Shown: positions 21,940 through 33,641 of the stretch, one piece after another
Layout: each line of letters begins with the position of its first letter
Position numbering within the stretch: position 1 is the stretch's first letter
From: Cunninghamia lanceolata
Taxonomy: Eukaryota; Streptophyta; Pinopsida; Cupressales; Cupressaceae
DNA: 64,000 nt
Direction: 5' to 3'
NCBI GenBank assembly: GCA_027924645.1
Contig: BSBN01001363.1
Span: 2,778,001-2,842,000, forward strand
Translations under genes and position numbers: made by a program
The notes under the pieces: model-generated
What the model saw: the letters and a program-made list of their open reading frames with translations, nothing else
The model's database searches: none
What the model was told of the DNA's origin: nothing

Positions 21940-24900
21940 TTGGGTACAACAGGATGTTTGCTAGGGACTTTAATACCCCTATCTATCCTTTGGAAAAGAT
22001 TGGAGGCTATCTTGGACTATACTGACAGTATGGTTGATCTGGCAGAATTTCTCAATAAAGACGGTCTCATGGATTTGGACATCCAAGGGCAACATTTTAC
22101 TTGGTCCAATCAAAGAAAAGGTGGGAACCTGATACAAGTGAGATTGGATAGAGTCCTGGTCACTACCAGTTGGGACTATATAAGTGCCTACATTCTGGAA
22201 GCCCTCCCAAGGACGACCTCGGACCATAACCCTCTCTTGTTATCTTGGAGAGATAAGGAAGTTAAAGGCCCCTATCCCTTCAGATTTGAGATCATGTGGA
22301 CCCAGCATCCCAACTTCAGAAATCAATTGGCTAACTAGTGGAATAACACTGTTCAGGGGACTCCCATATGTAGGTTCACCCAAAAGCTAAACATGGTGAA
22401 AAACAAAGTTGAAGGATGGAATAAATACACCTTTTGTAATATCTTTGATAGCAAGAGAAGGATCTCTACTAACCTTGTGGGCATTCAGATGCAAATGGCT
22501 AACGGGGATCTGTCTGATGACACAACATTGCTTGAGGAATCTTTGAGAAAGGAATGGAAGGAAATTCTTAAGAAAGAGGAGATCTATTGGAAACAGAAAT
22601 CTGGAACACTACTTTCTTCCATCAATCTGCCATGAGACATAGAAAAAGGAATAGCATTATCAGACTTATGGATGAACATGGTAAAATGGTTGAGTCTGAG
22701 GTTCAAGTGGGATAGGTGGTTGCTACCTATTTCTAAAATTTTCTTATTGCCCAAGATTGTAGGGTTAAACAAGAGTTAATTGACATCATCCCCATTCATC
22801 TTAACGTTGAGGATAATGCTCAACTTACTAAACCAGTGACTGAGGAGGAAGACTGTACTAGTCTCTTCTCTATGGGAGCCTTTAAGGCCCTAGGGCCTGA
22901 GGGTTTTTCCCCGGCATTTTTTCAAGAATATTGGGACATTGTGGGGAAGGATGTTACTAAAGCTGATATGGACTTCTTTAATCACACTTTCATAGCACTT
23001 GTGCCAAAGAAACCTGACCCTATGAATATGGGGGATTTTAGGCCCATTACTTTCATAGCACTTGTGCCAAAGAAACCTGACCCTATGAATATGGGGGATT
23101 TTAGGCCCATTAGTCTCTGTAACATGGTATATAAGATTTTCTCTAAAATCTTAGTCTTTAGATTGCAGCCTATCCTTGATCGATTGACTAGCAATAGCCA
23201 GAAGGGGTTTGTTCTGGGTAGGCAAATTCTGGGTGCTGCCATATCCACACATGAATTCATTCATTCTATGGACATAAACAAGTTGCCATTGATGGTCTTT
23301 AAATTGGACATATTGAAAGCCTACAACATGGTGGCTTGGGACTTCCTTTTCAAGGTCTTGGTACAGATGGGATTTCAAGAGAGAACTTCGCAATTGATCA
23401 AAACTTGTGTCACCTCTATTAAGTATTTTGTTTTGGTCAATGGGGTTCCCAGGGGCTTCTTTAATGCTGGAAGGGGCCTGAGATAGGGCTACCCCTTATC
23501 TCCTTACGTCTTCAATCTCATGGAAGTTTCTTGAAACTGCTAAATACTTAGGAGATCAAAGGCATTAAACCTACTTCAACAGCTGATCCTACTGTTATAC
23601 AACAGTTTGTGGATGATACAATTCTTTTTGAGGCTAGGAAATGGAAGAAAGTACTAAAGGATTATGGGGAGTCTTCACGTCAGTGTATAAACTATGACAA
23701 AAGTTTGGTTTATTTGTTCAACACCCCTTTAGATCTCGAGCATAAAATTATGGGGATTCTAGGTTGTTCTAGTGGTGAACTCCCTGGAACACACCTTGGT
23801 CTTCCCTTAGCTATCAAAGATGTCCCTCTGTTTTACTGGAGGAATTCCATTTTGGAAAGGATTCAAAGGAAATTGGCTGGGTGGAAAGGCAAGTTATTGA
23901 GTCAAGCCAGAAAATATCAACTTTTGAAGGCTTCTCTACAAGGAATCCCTGTCTACTTCTTATCCCTGTTTAAAATCTTCAAATATATTGTGGAGAAATT
24001 TGAGAGAATTGAGAGAAAATTCCTTTGGACTGGGATGGAGGAGAAGAAAAGGATGGCTTTGGTTAGCTGGGATAACGTTTGTAGACCCAAACTTTACGGA
24101 GACCTTGGAATTAGGAAAATAAATCTGGTCAATAAAGCCCTCCTGGCTAAAATTGGGTGGAATTTCCTGTGTGGGAGCAAGGAATGGGGCAATATTATGA
24201 GGGCCAAGTACTTGTCTGGTCTAAACACTGATGATTTCCTACATTCCATCGGTTTACTCTGGGTTCTATTATTTGGAATAATGAGTCAAAAAGTAGAACT
24301 TTATTACTGTAGGGCATCAAGTGGAGGCTAGGTGATGGCAAAACTATTAAGTTTTGGGAAGACAGATGGCTCAAAGGGCCCCCTCTAGGTAGGAAGCAGA
24401 ATATCCAAAGATTGGTTGATAAGGCTATTTCTTTATTTGGGAATTTGGTAGCCGATTATCTTCTTCGTGGTAATAGTAGATGGAAACAGCTGTTAGACTG
24501 CTCTCAAGATCAGAATGACCTTAGACAGATTGCTGAAGAGGTGCAACACTCCCTCCAATATTGCAAGATCCCCATATTCTCCCAAGAAGATAAATTGTTG
24601 TGGGCTAATGATAAGACAAGGATCTTTACTATCAAATCTTCTTATGACCTGTTTATGGATTCCAATGAGGACCCCAACTTTTGGAGAAAAGTCTGGAACC
24701 ATAACCTTATTTCTAAAATTAATCACTTTTGGTGGCTTGCTATGCAGAATAAGATATTAACTATTAACAATCTTGGCTTGAGAGGATTTCAAATTCCTAA
24801 CCGTCGTGCTCTATGTATGAAAGATGAGGAAACTATTCCCCATCTATTGCTTCATTGTGATTACTCATGGGAAGTCTGGAGTCTAGCTATAAAAAACCTA

Positions 24901-25747
24901 GGAGTCTCCTGGAGCATGAATGTTGACCTCCCTGCTTTCTTAAGTTGCTAGAAGTCCCCCTTCATTCATCGCATCTGTAAGGAAATTTGGCCTCAGGTTA
25001 CTCCCATCCTAGCATGGGGCCTTTGGAAAGAACGGAATAGTAGATTGGTTAGGGAAAAGAATAAATCCCCTAAGGAAGTTTTTCGTATTATTGCTAAGCT
25101 TTTGCAAGAAAATCTCTCTAACAGCACTGTGAAAGCTACTAAACATCCCCCCGGTAAACTTGAAGAGAGTATCATAAGCTTATGGAGTATCCCAGGAAAC
25201 ATTTGCAAGTTGGATGATACTAAAAGGAAAGCTCGGGCCAACACCAAGTGGGCTCCCCCTGCTACTAGTTAGACGAAGCTTAATTTTGATGGAAAAGCTA
25301 AATGCAACCCAAGTTTGGCTAGTGGAGGGGGTGTCCTTAGATTAGCCAAGGGAGAACTTGTTACGGCTTATACAGGGGGGCTTGGTGAAAATACTAATAA
25401 TGTTGCAGAAGCTATGGCCCTCCTCTGGTGTCTTAAGGTTGCCCTTGCTAGTGGTATCGAAAACCTCCTTGTTGAAGGGGACTCCAAACTTATTATGGAT
25501 GTTGTTAAGGGCAGAGCCAGGATGGGATGACAGTTTGATTATATCATTCAGGATATCAAGATACTTCCTCTTAGCCTAGAAGGATTTGAGGTCAAACATG
25601 TTTACAGGGAAGGCAACCAAATTGATGATACCTTGGCCAATATAGAGAGTAATCTATACCCTATAAGATGTTGGAGGAGTCTCATGAACCTTCCTCCTAA
25701 CATTAGAAATAATCTCCAAAAGGAGGCCCAACCTTACAATAATTAAT
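21940..25747 (+). pseudogene. LINE ORF2: endonuclease C-half, RT, zf-RVT, archaeal-type RNase H
   Basis: The blocks, in order, are: endonuclease end (about 21960-22330; RDFNTP, LDIQGQHFTWSNQRKGGN and TTSDHNPLLLSW); a linker (about 22340-22620); and RT (22836-24300) with FKALGPEGFSPAFFQEYW, FRPISLCNMVYKIFSKIL, LPLMVFKLDILKAYNMVAWD and FVDD at 23606-23617. Then come LPGTHLGLPLAI and WKGKLLSQARKYQLLKASL; a zf-RVT zinc-finger-like block (about 24640-24870, ISKINHFWWLAMQNKI, HLLLHC); and RNase H (about 25276-25700, LNFDGKAKCNPSLASGGGV, VEGDSKLIMDVV, YREGNQIDDTLAN). Several stops and frameshifts make it non-functional. RT would copy the element RNA at the nicked target. The RNase H is the type described in plant L1 lineages. 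A 63-bp in-frame duplication sits in the RT. Confidence 0.88.
22986..23111 (+). repeat. 63-bp in-frame tandem duplication inside the RT
   Basis: Two near-perfect copies, 22986-23048 and 23049-23111, each encode 21 residues including ALVPKKPDP and the GDFRPI motif. The frame is kept, so the RT motif is simply doubled; a live RT would not be expected to tolerate this. Confidence 0.95.
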
Positions 25748-26186
25748 GGCTGATTTAAATTTTCTCTATATCCTTTCTTATGCTGTCATGATTGGCCTTC
25801 GCCACATGGTGAGGGATGAGGAGGCTTTTATCATCATGGTCGAGATGAGATATGTCCATCCCATAAGGATCAGGGACTTCCACATAAGCAAAAGATAGCT
25901 CAGCAAGACCCCCGATCAGTTGTTTAGCTGGCATAAGGGGTCATATCACATTCTGGCGGCTCTTCTATTATTTGAAAGCCCACACAAGTTACATATTGAT
26001 GGCAATTATGATTCAAATGCGGAAGGTGATATAAAGGACAAGTATGGGGGTTTGAGCGACCTTGAGAGTAGAATTAATTATGATCGACAGATCATTGTTT
26101 CTAGACAGTTCGGGGAGGATCCACATTTCATTCAATTGCCTAAGTTTATGCTTTGTAACTTTCCTTGGATTGCGAAGTTCATTACC

Positions 26187-27855
26187 ATGGGTGGCGACAA
26201 GGTTTGAACAGAGCCTTCCTCTTGCGCTGAGTTCAAGTCTGACTCCATGGTGTGGAGTATCTGCTATGAAGGGTGGATTACGTTATTTCTAGAACACCTG
26301 AATGGCTTTGACAAAAACCTTTCTATGCAATTCGTAATGTCATGGGATGATGACCGTAAAGTCTATGTGGGCGAGGTTTAGTTCAAAGTCTCTGAAGATA
26401 CGATCACCAGAGCCATGGGTTTAAGCTGTGAGGAAGCACACTAAGGTGCAGGACCCTGAAGGTATGAAGTTTTTTTTGTGAAGGGGAGAAGCCTATCCGC
26501 ATGTAGGGAGGGTTCGAGTGTGAAAGTCTAGTCAACCCTTCGGACAGGGTCTACTACCTCATTATGAAGTTCATCACCCTGGAGTGTTGATACAAGTGCT
26601 ACTACCATTATCATTTCTCCCTTCTTAATCATTTCAGGCATTAAATATTGGTAAATTTTCCTTTTAATCTCCTTTCCTCTTTAGAATCTTCTGTCAAGAT
26701 GGCCGAAAAACCCGTGAGGGTAACCCTGTTGTGGTCGCAGTCCTGCTCCATCAAAGCTTAATCCTTCGACTCTACCATTTCCACCTTTCCCTTTGTCCTG
26801 CTAAACCTATAAAATCCTATCTTGTTGAGGATAGTAAGGATGATGATTCGGAGGATAATATCCTCCTAAGTGTCAAGTAGGGTAGACCTAGTAAAAACAA
26901 AGCCTCCATCCCTGTTGGCAAAGATACTCATGGCCTAGTTTGGCCTTCCCTTATCCCTAAGATGCAAACTGTTGAGATTCCTTAATGCCGGTCCCACAAG
27001 ATAAAAGACACCAAAACCCCTCTGGTCTCTAAGAATATTAACCCTAGTGGGCTAGGCCGGGTTGACTCGACTACTCCTTCGAGAGGGGCAGCTGGGTCCC
27101 CTAGGGCAATCCTAGAAGGCTACTGTTGAAGGTCTGTGTGGATTGAAGAACAACCCTTCACACTCGAGGGGCAAAAAATGGAAAGGAAGCCTTGAAGAAC
27201 AATCTGTGCCAGGGAAGGGTGGAAAAGAAAAGCAAGAAAGCTACTGGTGGTGAGAAAACAGCTGATTCATCGGTGGATAAGGGTAATGATAAGCCCGATG
27301 ATAAGGGGAAGATGTGGCTGTTGAAGTTAAAGATGTTGTCGAGGTTAAAGGGAGCACTGCTAGGAGACCTAGTATTCACAACTCAAGCAGATTGGCTGAG
27401 GAAAATCCCCTGTGTTGAAAATAGTGGATTATTCCTCTGCCTTAGATCTTGAGGACGAGGTCAAAATTAAAAAAGTCAAGTCAACTCCTGAGCAGTTCGA
27501 GATGCAAGAGGGGGCCAATCACTTTGAGTCTTTAAACAATTCATACTATGATACTGAGCAGGAAGAAGTGGAGATCCTCGAAACCCCGGAGAAGGAGGTT
27601 GACAGTGCTAGGGACTGTGATACTAGCAATCAACTTAGTGAGGAGATGGTTGATGTCAAGAGGAGAGTTCTCTCTATGGAAAATAAGGTAAAGGTTCTAG
27701 CAACCATGTGCTTGATGGTGATACATCATGCTGCAACGACGTTGACAATTCTGCAGGATGCTCATGATGGTCAGGCTGACAAGGATGGAAAAACTACGGG
27801 AAATGAGGAACTTCTGAAGTTTCTCAAAGAAGACTGGAATGATTTGCTTAAATAG
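26187..27855 (+). pseudogene. LINE-associated ORF3, copy B (unknown protein)
   Basis: The ATG at 26187 (MGGDKV) is chosen because copy C has MGGDSTK after the same kind of TTACCAT lead-in. The frame shifts at once and then several times; the last 147 codons (27412-27855) are open. Blocks shared with A and C are VWSICYEGWITLFLEHLNGF, MSWDDDRKVYVGEV, a RCYYHYHF-like block near 26600, VNFPFNLLSSLESSVK, KIVDYSSALDLEDEVKIKKV, an acidic NNSYYDTEQEEVEILETPE stretch, and a helical end (MENKVKVLATMCLMVIHHAA) to WNDLLK-stop. It starts about 440 bp after RNase H. The intervening 25748-26186 is also mostly open (25920-26207) and may belong to it or to a linker. No enzyme motif is seen. Family unknown. 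Confidence 0.6.
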
Positions 27856-28026
27856 TTTTTTGGTTTTTTATTATTTTTGGTATTGGTTTTCTTATTATAT
27901 TGTTATGATAATCTGTTGTTAGTTTGTTATTTTTTTATAGTTCATGACAAATGGCCTATTTTGCTGCCCGTGGGGCTTTTGGAATAGGGATCTACACCCT
28001 TGTTTGTATCTTACCAATATAAAAAA
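27856..28026 (+). other. LINE B 3' UTR and A-rich end
   Basis: T-rich sequence after the ORF3 stop, with a GATAATCTGTTGTTAGTTTG-like segment and a GGCCTATTTTGCTG block also present in copy A. It closes with CTTACCAATAT followed by six A. Confidence 0.7.
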
Positions 28027-30310
28027 CATATACTCCATAGCATGGAGTCCGCCTTAGAATAAAGCATTTGTTGCATTCATAATTAGTTTGGTATTTATTT
28101 ATTATATTAATTGTCAATTACTTGCACATTGAAAAGGACAAAAATATAGGCTAGTTGAAATTCATTTTGTTTATCATGTTTGTTCTAACATCCTAGTTTA
28201 ATTAGCAATTGTTGATTTTATTAGTCGTCAACTCATCCAAAAATACACAAAACAAAAAAAATGCAACCCTTAGATCTTTCCACATTTGAGCCAAGGGCTC
28301 CAAACACATACTCCGACCAACAATAGATATAAACGCTCCCTTAATAAGCTTACGGAGCCTTGACCAATTATTTAAGTGTTCAAATTCATGGAAAGGACAG
28401 CCATAATTTTAGATAATAAATAGACATTTAAATCTAAAAGTGGATGGTGTAGAAGAGAGCCATGATCCTTCAAAAACATAAGATAGATTTGTTAGGTGAC
28501 CCAAAGAGAAGAGCTTGTGAATGCTAAAAAGGAATATACGGCTGGACCAGTTGAGGCCAAGGCGTTATAGGATTAGTCAACATCTATGTGTCCATGTTCG
28601 TTGAAGTTAAGTGCAAGTGCCAATAAGTTTGTAAATAGTCGTGTGAGCCTCTATGCAACACTCTACTTAAAAATCAAATGGTTTAATTGTCAAACAATCA
28701 ATTGCAACTTCACACCTAAGTTATGCACAAAAGTGATATATAGTTGTCCTATTTCCAGGACAAAAATTTTACTTCAGCTCTTTAAGGTTTAATATTTAAG
28801 AATAATTGTTGTGCACGACCAATTCATAATTCTAATCTTGTCTCATCTTAAAGCAAGGAAAGAGAATTATATTTTTTTAAAAATCTTTTAAGTTTCACAC
28901 ATACAAGACAGAAAAATGATTATTTTATTAAAGTTTACTTGATTAAGTTAAAATTGAGAACACTATGGCAAACAAGCATAGGATAGCTTGGCATCTAAGA
29001 ACTAGAAAAGTAGACCACTATGCTTGTTAGCTTCTAAATTATCTAATAAATGCTTCTCTTCAACGCATACTAATGGTTGTCCAAGATTTATTTAATTTTA
29101 TTAAAAATATATGTTTATAAGGAACAATGGGTTTTAGATGTATGGATATGTTACTAAGATAATATAAATTCTTCCCTAATATGTTTGTATAAATTAATAA
29201 TTTGGTATTATGAATAGAAATAACAAAATTTCTAAATTGTATATTTACATATTGGGTGAAAAGTTATTCTTAGTTGAACAAGAGCTAATGTATATCTAGG
29301 TCATAATTTTAACTTGACATGTCTTGAAAGTTAAAATTATTGAAAATATTTAACCTAATTGGCTCAAATTTCAATTGAGCTTATTGGATTTTAGGTGCGA
29401 TTAGAGTTAAAATCGAGTTACACTACATGGTTCAACAAGGATTTACTTTGTTTCCAAAGAAAAGGGTTTATTAAGCCTATGTACCCATGCAACAATGATG
29501 TCTCGACTGTTGCCCTTAATTTATTGCATTACATTTTGTAGGCTCCCAAACATAAAACACAAAACCACATAAAAATACTTACTACACACAGTACAAATAC
29601 AAAAGAAAGGAAACTCTTTTTGAGTGTTTCAAGATTGATCAACCCCTAGGATGGTCTAACATCATACTAGATTCAATGTAGTCTACTTTGGGGATAGAAA
29701 AATAACCTTTCAAGGTTTTGGAGTGAGTGAGTTTAGCAAGGATATTTTTGAAATCTAAGAAAATATTTGAAAGCTAGGAGAATTTGACCTAAAGAGAAGT
29801 GAAAATGAGTCAATCGAAAGGGAAGTTAAGGTTCACGTCAAGTTAACGAGTTAATCTATACATTGAGATGAAGATCTATAATAATAACAACCTTTAAATA
29901 GATAAATTATATAATGCCTCTCTTAGTGGACACACAACAATGACAATCTATATGGGATATCAAGATGGATATGCATTGAACACCAAGGTAGAAGGACCAC
30001 AAAGCAAAGGATGGTAAAACTAGACCTTAATGGAAGATAATAAGTTAAAGGACAGTTAAAGCAAGGGTTGGATGTAGGGCCAATATGCTAATAAATTAAA
30101 CATGTCATAATAAAATAACAAGCATTAAATGTGAAATCAAACTCCCATAAACAAAAGAGGTACAATTAGAGACACTTACTTGTAGACGTATTGACCCCTC
30201 TGCTCCCTTACTTTAGCTTAAACACTTATAGGGAGATGTTTGTAACTAAAATGAAATGAAATATTTTACTAATCTCCATGAAACTAAGCAATCTATGGGA
30301 CTAACAGCCA
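28027..30310. other. AT-rich intergenic DNA, no gene recognised
   Basis: No ORF of interest on either strand, no LTR border, and no RNA gene recognised. The short ORF at 28586-28792 has no coding character. Confidence 0.6.
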
Positions 30311-30893
30311 CGTCAAAAGTGCTTCACATTAACATAGCTACTAGACATAGGGGTTGTTCAATTAGCCTTACAAAATTTATTAATCCTTTTTGATGTTGGA
30401 TTTTCTATTATGGATCTTGATAAGAAAGCTTGTTGTTTTATCCAGCCTTGCCTCCTCAAATAAGGTAGTTACACTATCCACTCTTAGGTTGTCTTTGTAC
30501 TTCATACATATGTTATTATAAATTTCATACTCCATGATAGTAGTGTCATTCTATCTCCACCGCCTCCTTTCCCATTTCTCATACAAAAGAGGCGTCAAAA
30601 GTGCTTCACATTAACATAGCTACTAAACATTAACACAGCTACTAGACATAGGGGTTGTTCAATTAGCCTTACAAAATTTATTAATCCTTTTTGATGTTGG
30701 ATTTTCTATTATGGATCTTGATAAGAAAGCTTGTTGTTTTATCCAGCCTTGCCTCCTCAAATAAGGTAGTTACACTGTCCACTCTTAGGTTGTCTTTGTA
30801 CTTCATACATATGTTATTATAAATTGCACACTCCATGATATAGTGTCATTCTATCTCCACCGCCTCCTTTCCCATTTCTCATACAAAAGAGGC
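30311..30893. repeat. Tandem duplication of ~282 bp
   Basis: Copy 1 (30311-30592) and copy 2 (30593-30893) are almost identical. Copy 2 carries an extra ~19 bp (a second ACATTAACACAGCTACTA-like word) near its start, itself a small local duplication. Very low divergence points to a recent event. It lies about 0.5 kb upstream of the PPR gene. Confidence 0.9.
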
Positions 30894-31403
30894 ATGTTCT
30901 CATTTCGCACTCCTCCTTAAGCCTGAGATAATGTGAATTAGTTCTTAATGCCATCAATATTTTTACCTACCACTTAATTTTCACTTTCGTATAGACTATT
31001 TCATTATTGATTTCATATGAAGTTAAACTCTTTAATATAAATATGCTTTCTTCTCCCCAATTTGCTTTCTTCCCATAACCATACTAAATTTTTCTCCAGC
31101 ATACTTCTCTATCTCCGAACTAATGTTTGGATTGAAATGTGAAGTTCAAATTCCCTTCGATACTAACAGTGATCCTAGTAACCCAAGAAGCTTATAACCA
31201 GCCTGCCAAAATATTTGAACAGAAAGTGGATTGACAGGTTAATGGTAGCACAACCTAGAATCCAAATAAAAGCTCGCAGATTCCAATGTTAATTGGTGCA
31301 TGAAAAATAAACAATATGGTATTAGATCTGCACTAACAGAAACGTGGAACACAATACTCTGGTTCAAGGAGAGGGAGAGGAGGCAGATTAAGGGAGGCAG
31401 TCG
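30894..31403. other. Upstream region of the PPR gene
   Basis: Contains no clear ORF until the PPR start. The purine-rich stretch at 31360-31395 (GAGAGGGAGAGGAGG-like) just before the ATG is typical of plant 5' UTRs. No convincing TATA box was picked out. Confidence 0.35.
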
Positions 31404-33641
31404 ATGCACTTTCGTGCTGTTCGTTGGAAGTCTTATGCTTTACTCTTCCAGTGTTGGTGCATTCAAAACAAAAGAAAACTAATCCATACCCACATAAAGC
31501 AGAGCAGAAGCACATTACTGAACAACACACTGGCGAACATGTACAGCAACTGCGGAAAGCTAGAAGATGCTGCCAAGGTTTTCCAGAAAATGCCCACACA
31601 AGAGCGAGATACATGTTCCTGGACTCTCATCATCTCTGCCTACTCTCGCCATGGATTTCCGAACGAAGCTTTAAATCTCTTTTATCAAATGCATCTCTCA
31701 ACTTCTCTGCCCAATCACTTCACATATTCCGCCCTTGTCGCCGCATGTTCCAAATTAGCAGACCTCCAGCTGGGCATGGAAATCCACGCTAAAATTATTA
31801 CAAGCGAATTTCATGGTCATGTTTTTGTCCAGAGCGCCCTCGTCGACTTGTATGCAAAATGTGGTAACCTGGACAATGCGCGCCATGTATTTGACAAAAT
31901 GCCTCAACGAGATATCGTATCCTGGACCACCATGATTGCAGGGTATGCACGCAATGGGCAAGTAGACGAAGCCCGTGAGCTATTTCACCAAATGCCTGAA
32001 AGAAACGAGGTTTCTTGGTCTGCAATGATTGCTGGATATGTGCAAAATGGGCAAAATGCAGAGGCTCTGGCACTTTTTAAGGAAATGCCAGTGGCAGCCA
32101 TGATGCCTCATACCCAAACATTTGCCTGTGTTTTGTCAGCTTGTGCGCGCTTGAAGGCTTTAGAACATGGTATGCAGATGCATGAAGAGGCAATTAGAAC
32201 TGGGTTACATTCTCATGTGGGGGTGACAAATGCACTTCTAGACATGTATGCAAAGTGGGGTTGCATAGAGGATGCACGCAAAGTGTTTGAAAAAATGTCC
32301 AAACGAGATGTGGTCTCATGGACATCTATGGTTGCAGGATATGTACATAATGGGCTGGGAGAAGAGGCCTTAAAACTTTTCCAAGGAATGCAATTCTCTG
32401 GAATAAAGCCAAGCTCTGAAACCTTTGCCAGTGTTCTTCCAGCTTGTGCAGCTTTGACTGCCCTGGATCAGGGAAGGGGAATCCATGAAAAAGCTGTTGA
32501 AAGGGGGTTTGAGACGGAAATCTTTATTGAGAGTGCTCTTGTAGACATGTATACAAAATGCGGGAGACTCGAAAAGGCACGCAGCCTTTTTGACAGGATG
32601 GATCAAAGAGATGTTGTTTCCTGGACGACAATGATTACAGGGTATGCACAGAACGGATGTGCAGAGGAAGCTGTGAAGATTTTTCAACAAATGGAAGTGT
32701 CAGGTGTGCAGCCAAATTCAATAACTTTTGGCAGCCTGCTTTCAGCATGTGCCAGCTTGGCAGCTCTAGATCAGGCTATGGAGATCCATGAAAAAATAAT
32801 TAGAAGAGGACTTCAATATGACGTTTTTGTTATAAATGCCTTGATAGATACGTATGCAAAATGTGGTAGAATAACGAGGTCACACAAACTTTTTCACCAC
32901 ATGCAAAACCCAGATGTGGTATCCTGGACTCTAATGATTTCAGCATATGCACGCAATGGTTTGGGAGAGGAGGCTGTGAAGACCTTTACAGAAATGCAAC
33001 TAGCAGGTATGAAGCCAAATGCAAAAACCTTTGCCACTGTTCTCCCAGCATATTCCAATTTGGCGGCTCTTGAATTGGGTATGGAGGTTCATGGGGAAAT
33101 AATTAGAAGTGGATTTCAGACTGATGTATATGTGGCGAATGCTCTTATTGACATGTATGCAAAATGTGGGAGCATAGAAAAGGCGCGCTATTTATTTGAT
33201 AATCTGCAAAAACACAATCTTGTCTCCTGGAATACAATGATTTCAGGCTATGCCATGCATGGATATGGCAAGGAGGCTCTCAAGCTATATGAAGAAATGC
33301 AAAATTGTGATACAGCTCCAGATCACGTGACCTCACTTTGTGTTTTATCAGCTTGTTGCCATGCAGGTCTAGTGGAGGAGGGATGCAAGTTTTTTAATTG
33401 CATGAGTGAATCTTCCCATGTCACCCCTGCAATAGATCATTACAGCTGCATGGTTGACCTTCTTGGTCGTGCTGGGAGACTACAAGAAGCCCAAGAGTTC
33501 ATCGAGAAAATGCCAATAAAGCCTGATGTTAATATCTGGAGGTGTTTGCTTGGTGCTTGCAGGATATACAATAATATAGAACTAGGAGAATATGTAGCAG
33601 AATGCCTTTTTAGACTGTATTCTACGAATGACACAAATTAA
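31404..33641 (+). CDS. PLS-class pentatricopeptide repeat protein, truncated in the E motif
   Basis: 745 codons without introns, almost entirely PPR repeats (about 18-20, P-L-S spacing). The repeated words are typical: ALVDLYAKCGNLDNARHVFD, MPQRDIVSWTTMIAGYARNG, ALLDMYAKWGCIEDARKVFE and ALIDMYAKCGSIEKARYLFD, alternating with L motifs (TFACVLSACARLKALEHGMQ). The C-terminus reaches the end of the last PPR (DHYSCMVDLLGRAGRLQEA, MPIKPDVNIWRCLLGACR) and the start of the E motif (NIELGEYVAECLF). It then stops at TAA exactly where a Tyr is expected (DTN-stop-LLLSNIYGA). Family members bind organellar RNA one base per repeat and guide editing or processing in plastids or mitochondria. The N-terminal 40 residues are basic and could target an organelle. 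The ATG at 31404 gives the longest frame; 31541 is a fallback. It is the only likely host gene. Whether it is functional without E/DYW is open. Confidence 0.88.
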   Translation: MHFRAVRWKSYALLFQCWCIQNKRKLIHTHIKQSRSTLLNNTLANMYSNCGKLEDAAKVFQKMPTQERDTCSWTLIISAYSRHGFPNEALNLFYQMHLSTSLPNHFTYSALVAACSKLADLQLGMEIHAKIITSEFHGHVFVQSALVDLYAKCGNLDNARHVFDKMPQRDIVSWTTMIAGYARNGQVDEARELFHQMPERNEVSWSAMIAGYVQNGQNAEALALFKEMPVAAMMPHTQTFACVLSACARLKALEHGMQMHEEAIRTGLHSHVGVTNALLDMYAKWGCIEDARKVFEKMSKRDVVSWTSMVAGYVHNGLGEEALKLFQGMQFSGIKPSSETFASVLPACAALTALDQGRGIHEKAVERGFETEIFIESALVDMYTKCGRLEKARSLFDRMDQRDVVSWTTMITGYAQNGCAEEAVKIFQQMEVSGVQPNSITFGSLLSACASLAALDQAMEIHEKIIRRGLQYDVFVINALIDTYAKCGRITRSHKLFHHMQNPDVVSWTLMISAYARNGLGEEAVKTFTEMQLAGMKPNAKTFATVLPAYSNLAALELGMEVHGEIIRSGFQTDVYVANALIDMYAKCGSIEKARYLFDNLQKHNLVSWNTMISGYAMHGYGKEALKLYEEMQNCDTAPDHVTSLCVLSACCHAGLVEEGCKFFNCMSESSHVTPAIDHYSCMVDLLGRAGRLQEAQEFIEKMPIKPDVNIWRCLLGACRIYNNIELGEYVAECLFRLYSTNDTN

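Larger units (their letters stand above)
21936..28026 (+). mobile_element. LINE copy B, 5'-truncated L1-type element with RNase H and an extra ORF3
   Basis: One continuous plus-strand element: endonuclease C-terminal half, RT, zinc-finger region, RNase H, then an unrelated third ORF and a 3' UTR ending ACCCTTGTTTGTATCTTACC, AATAT and AAAAAA near 28026. The 3' end matches that of copy A. The 5' end starts inside the endonuclease near the DFN motif. I found no target-site duplication. It lies within the giant LTR sequence. Confidence 0.75.

Noticed and set aside
28586..28792. 68-codon Cys/Asn-rich ORF
   Set aside because: Isolated in AT-rich DNA, no homolog in the window, no start context or domain.
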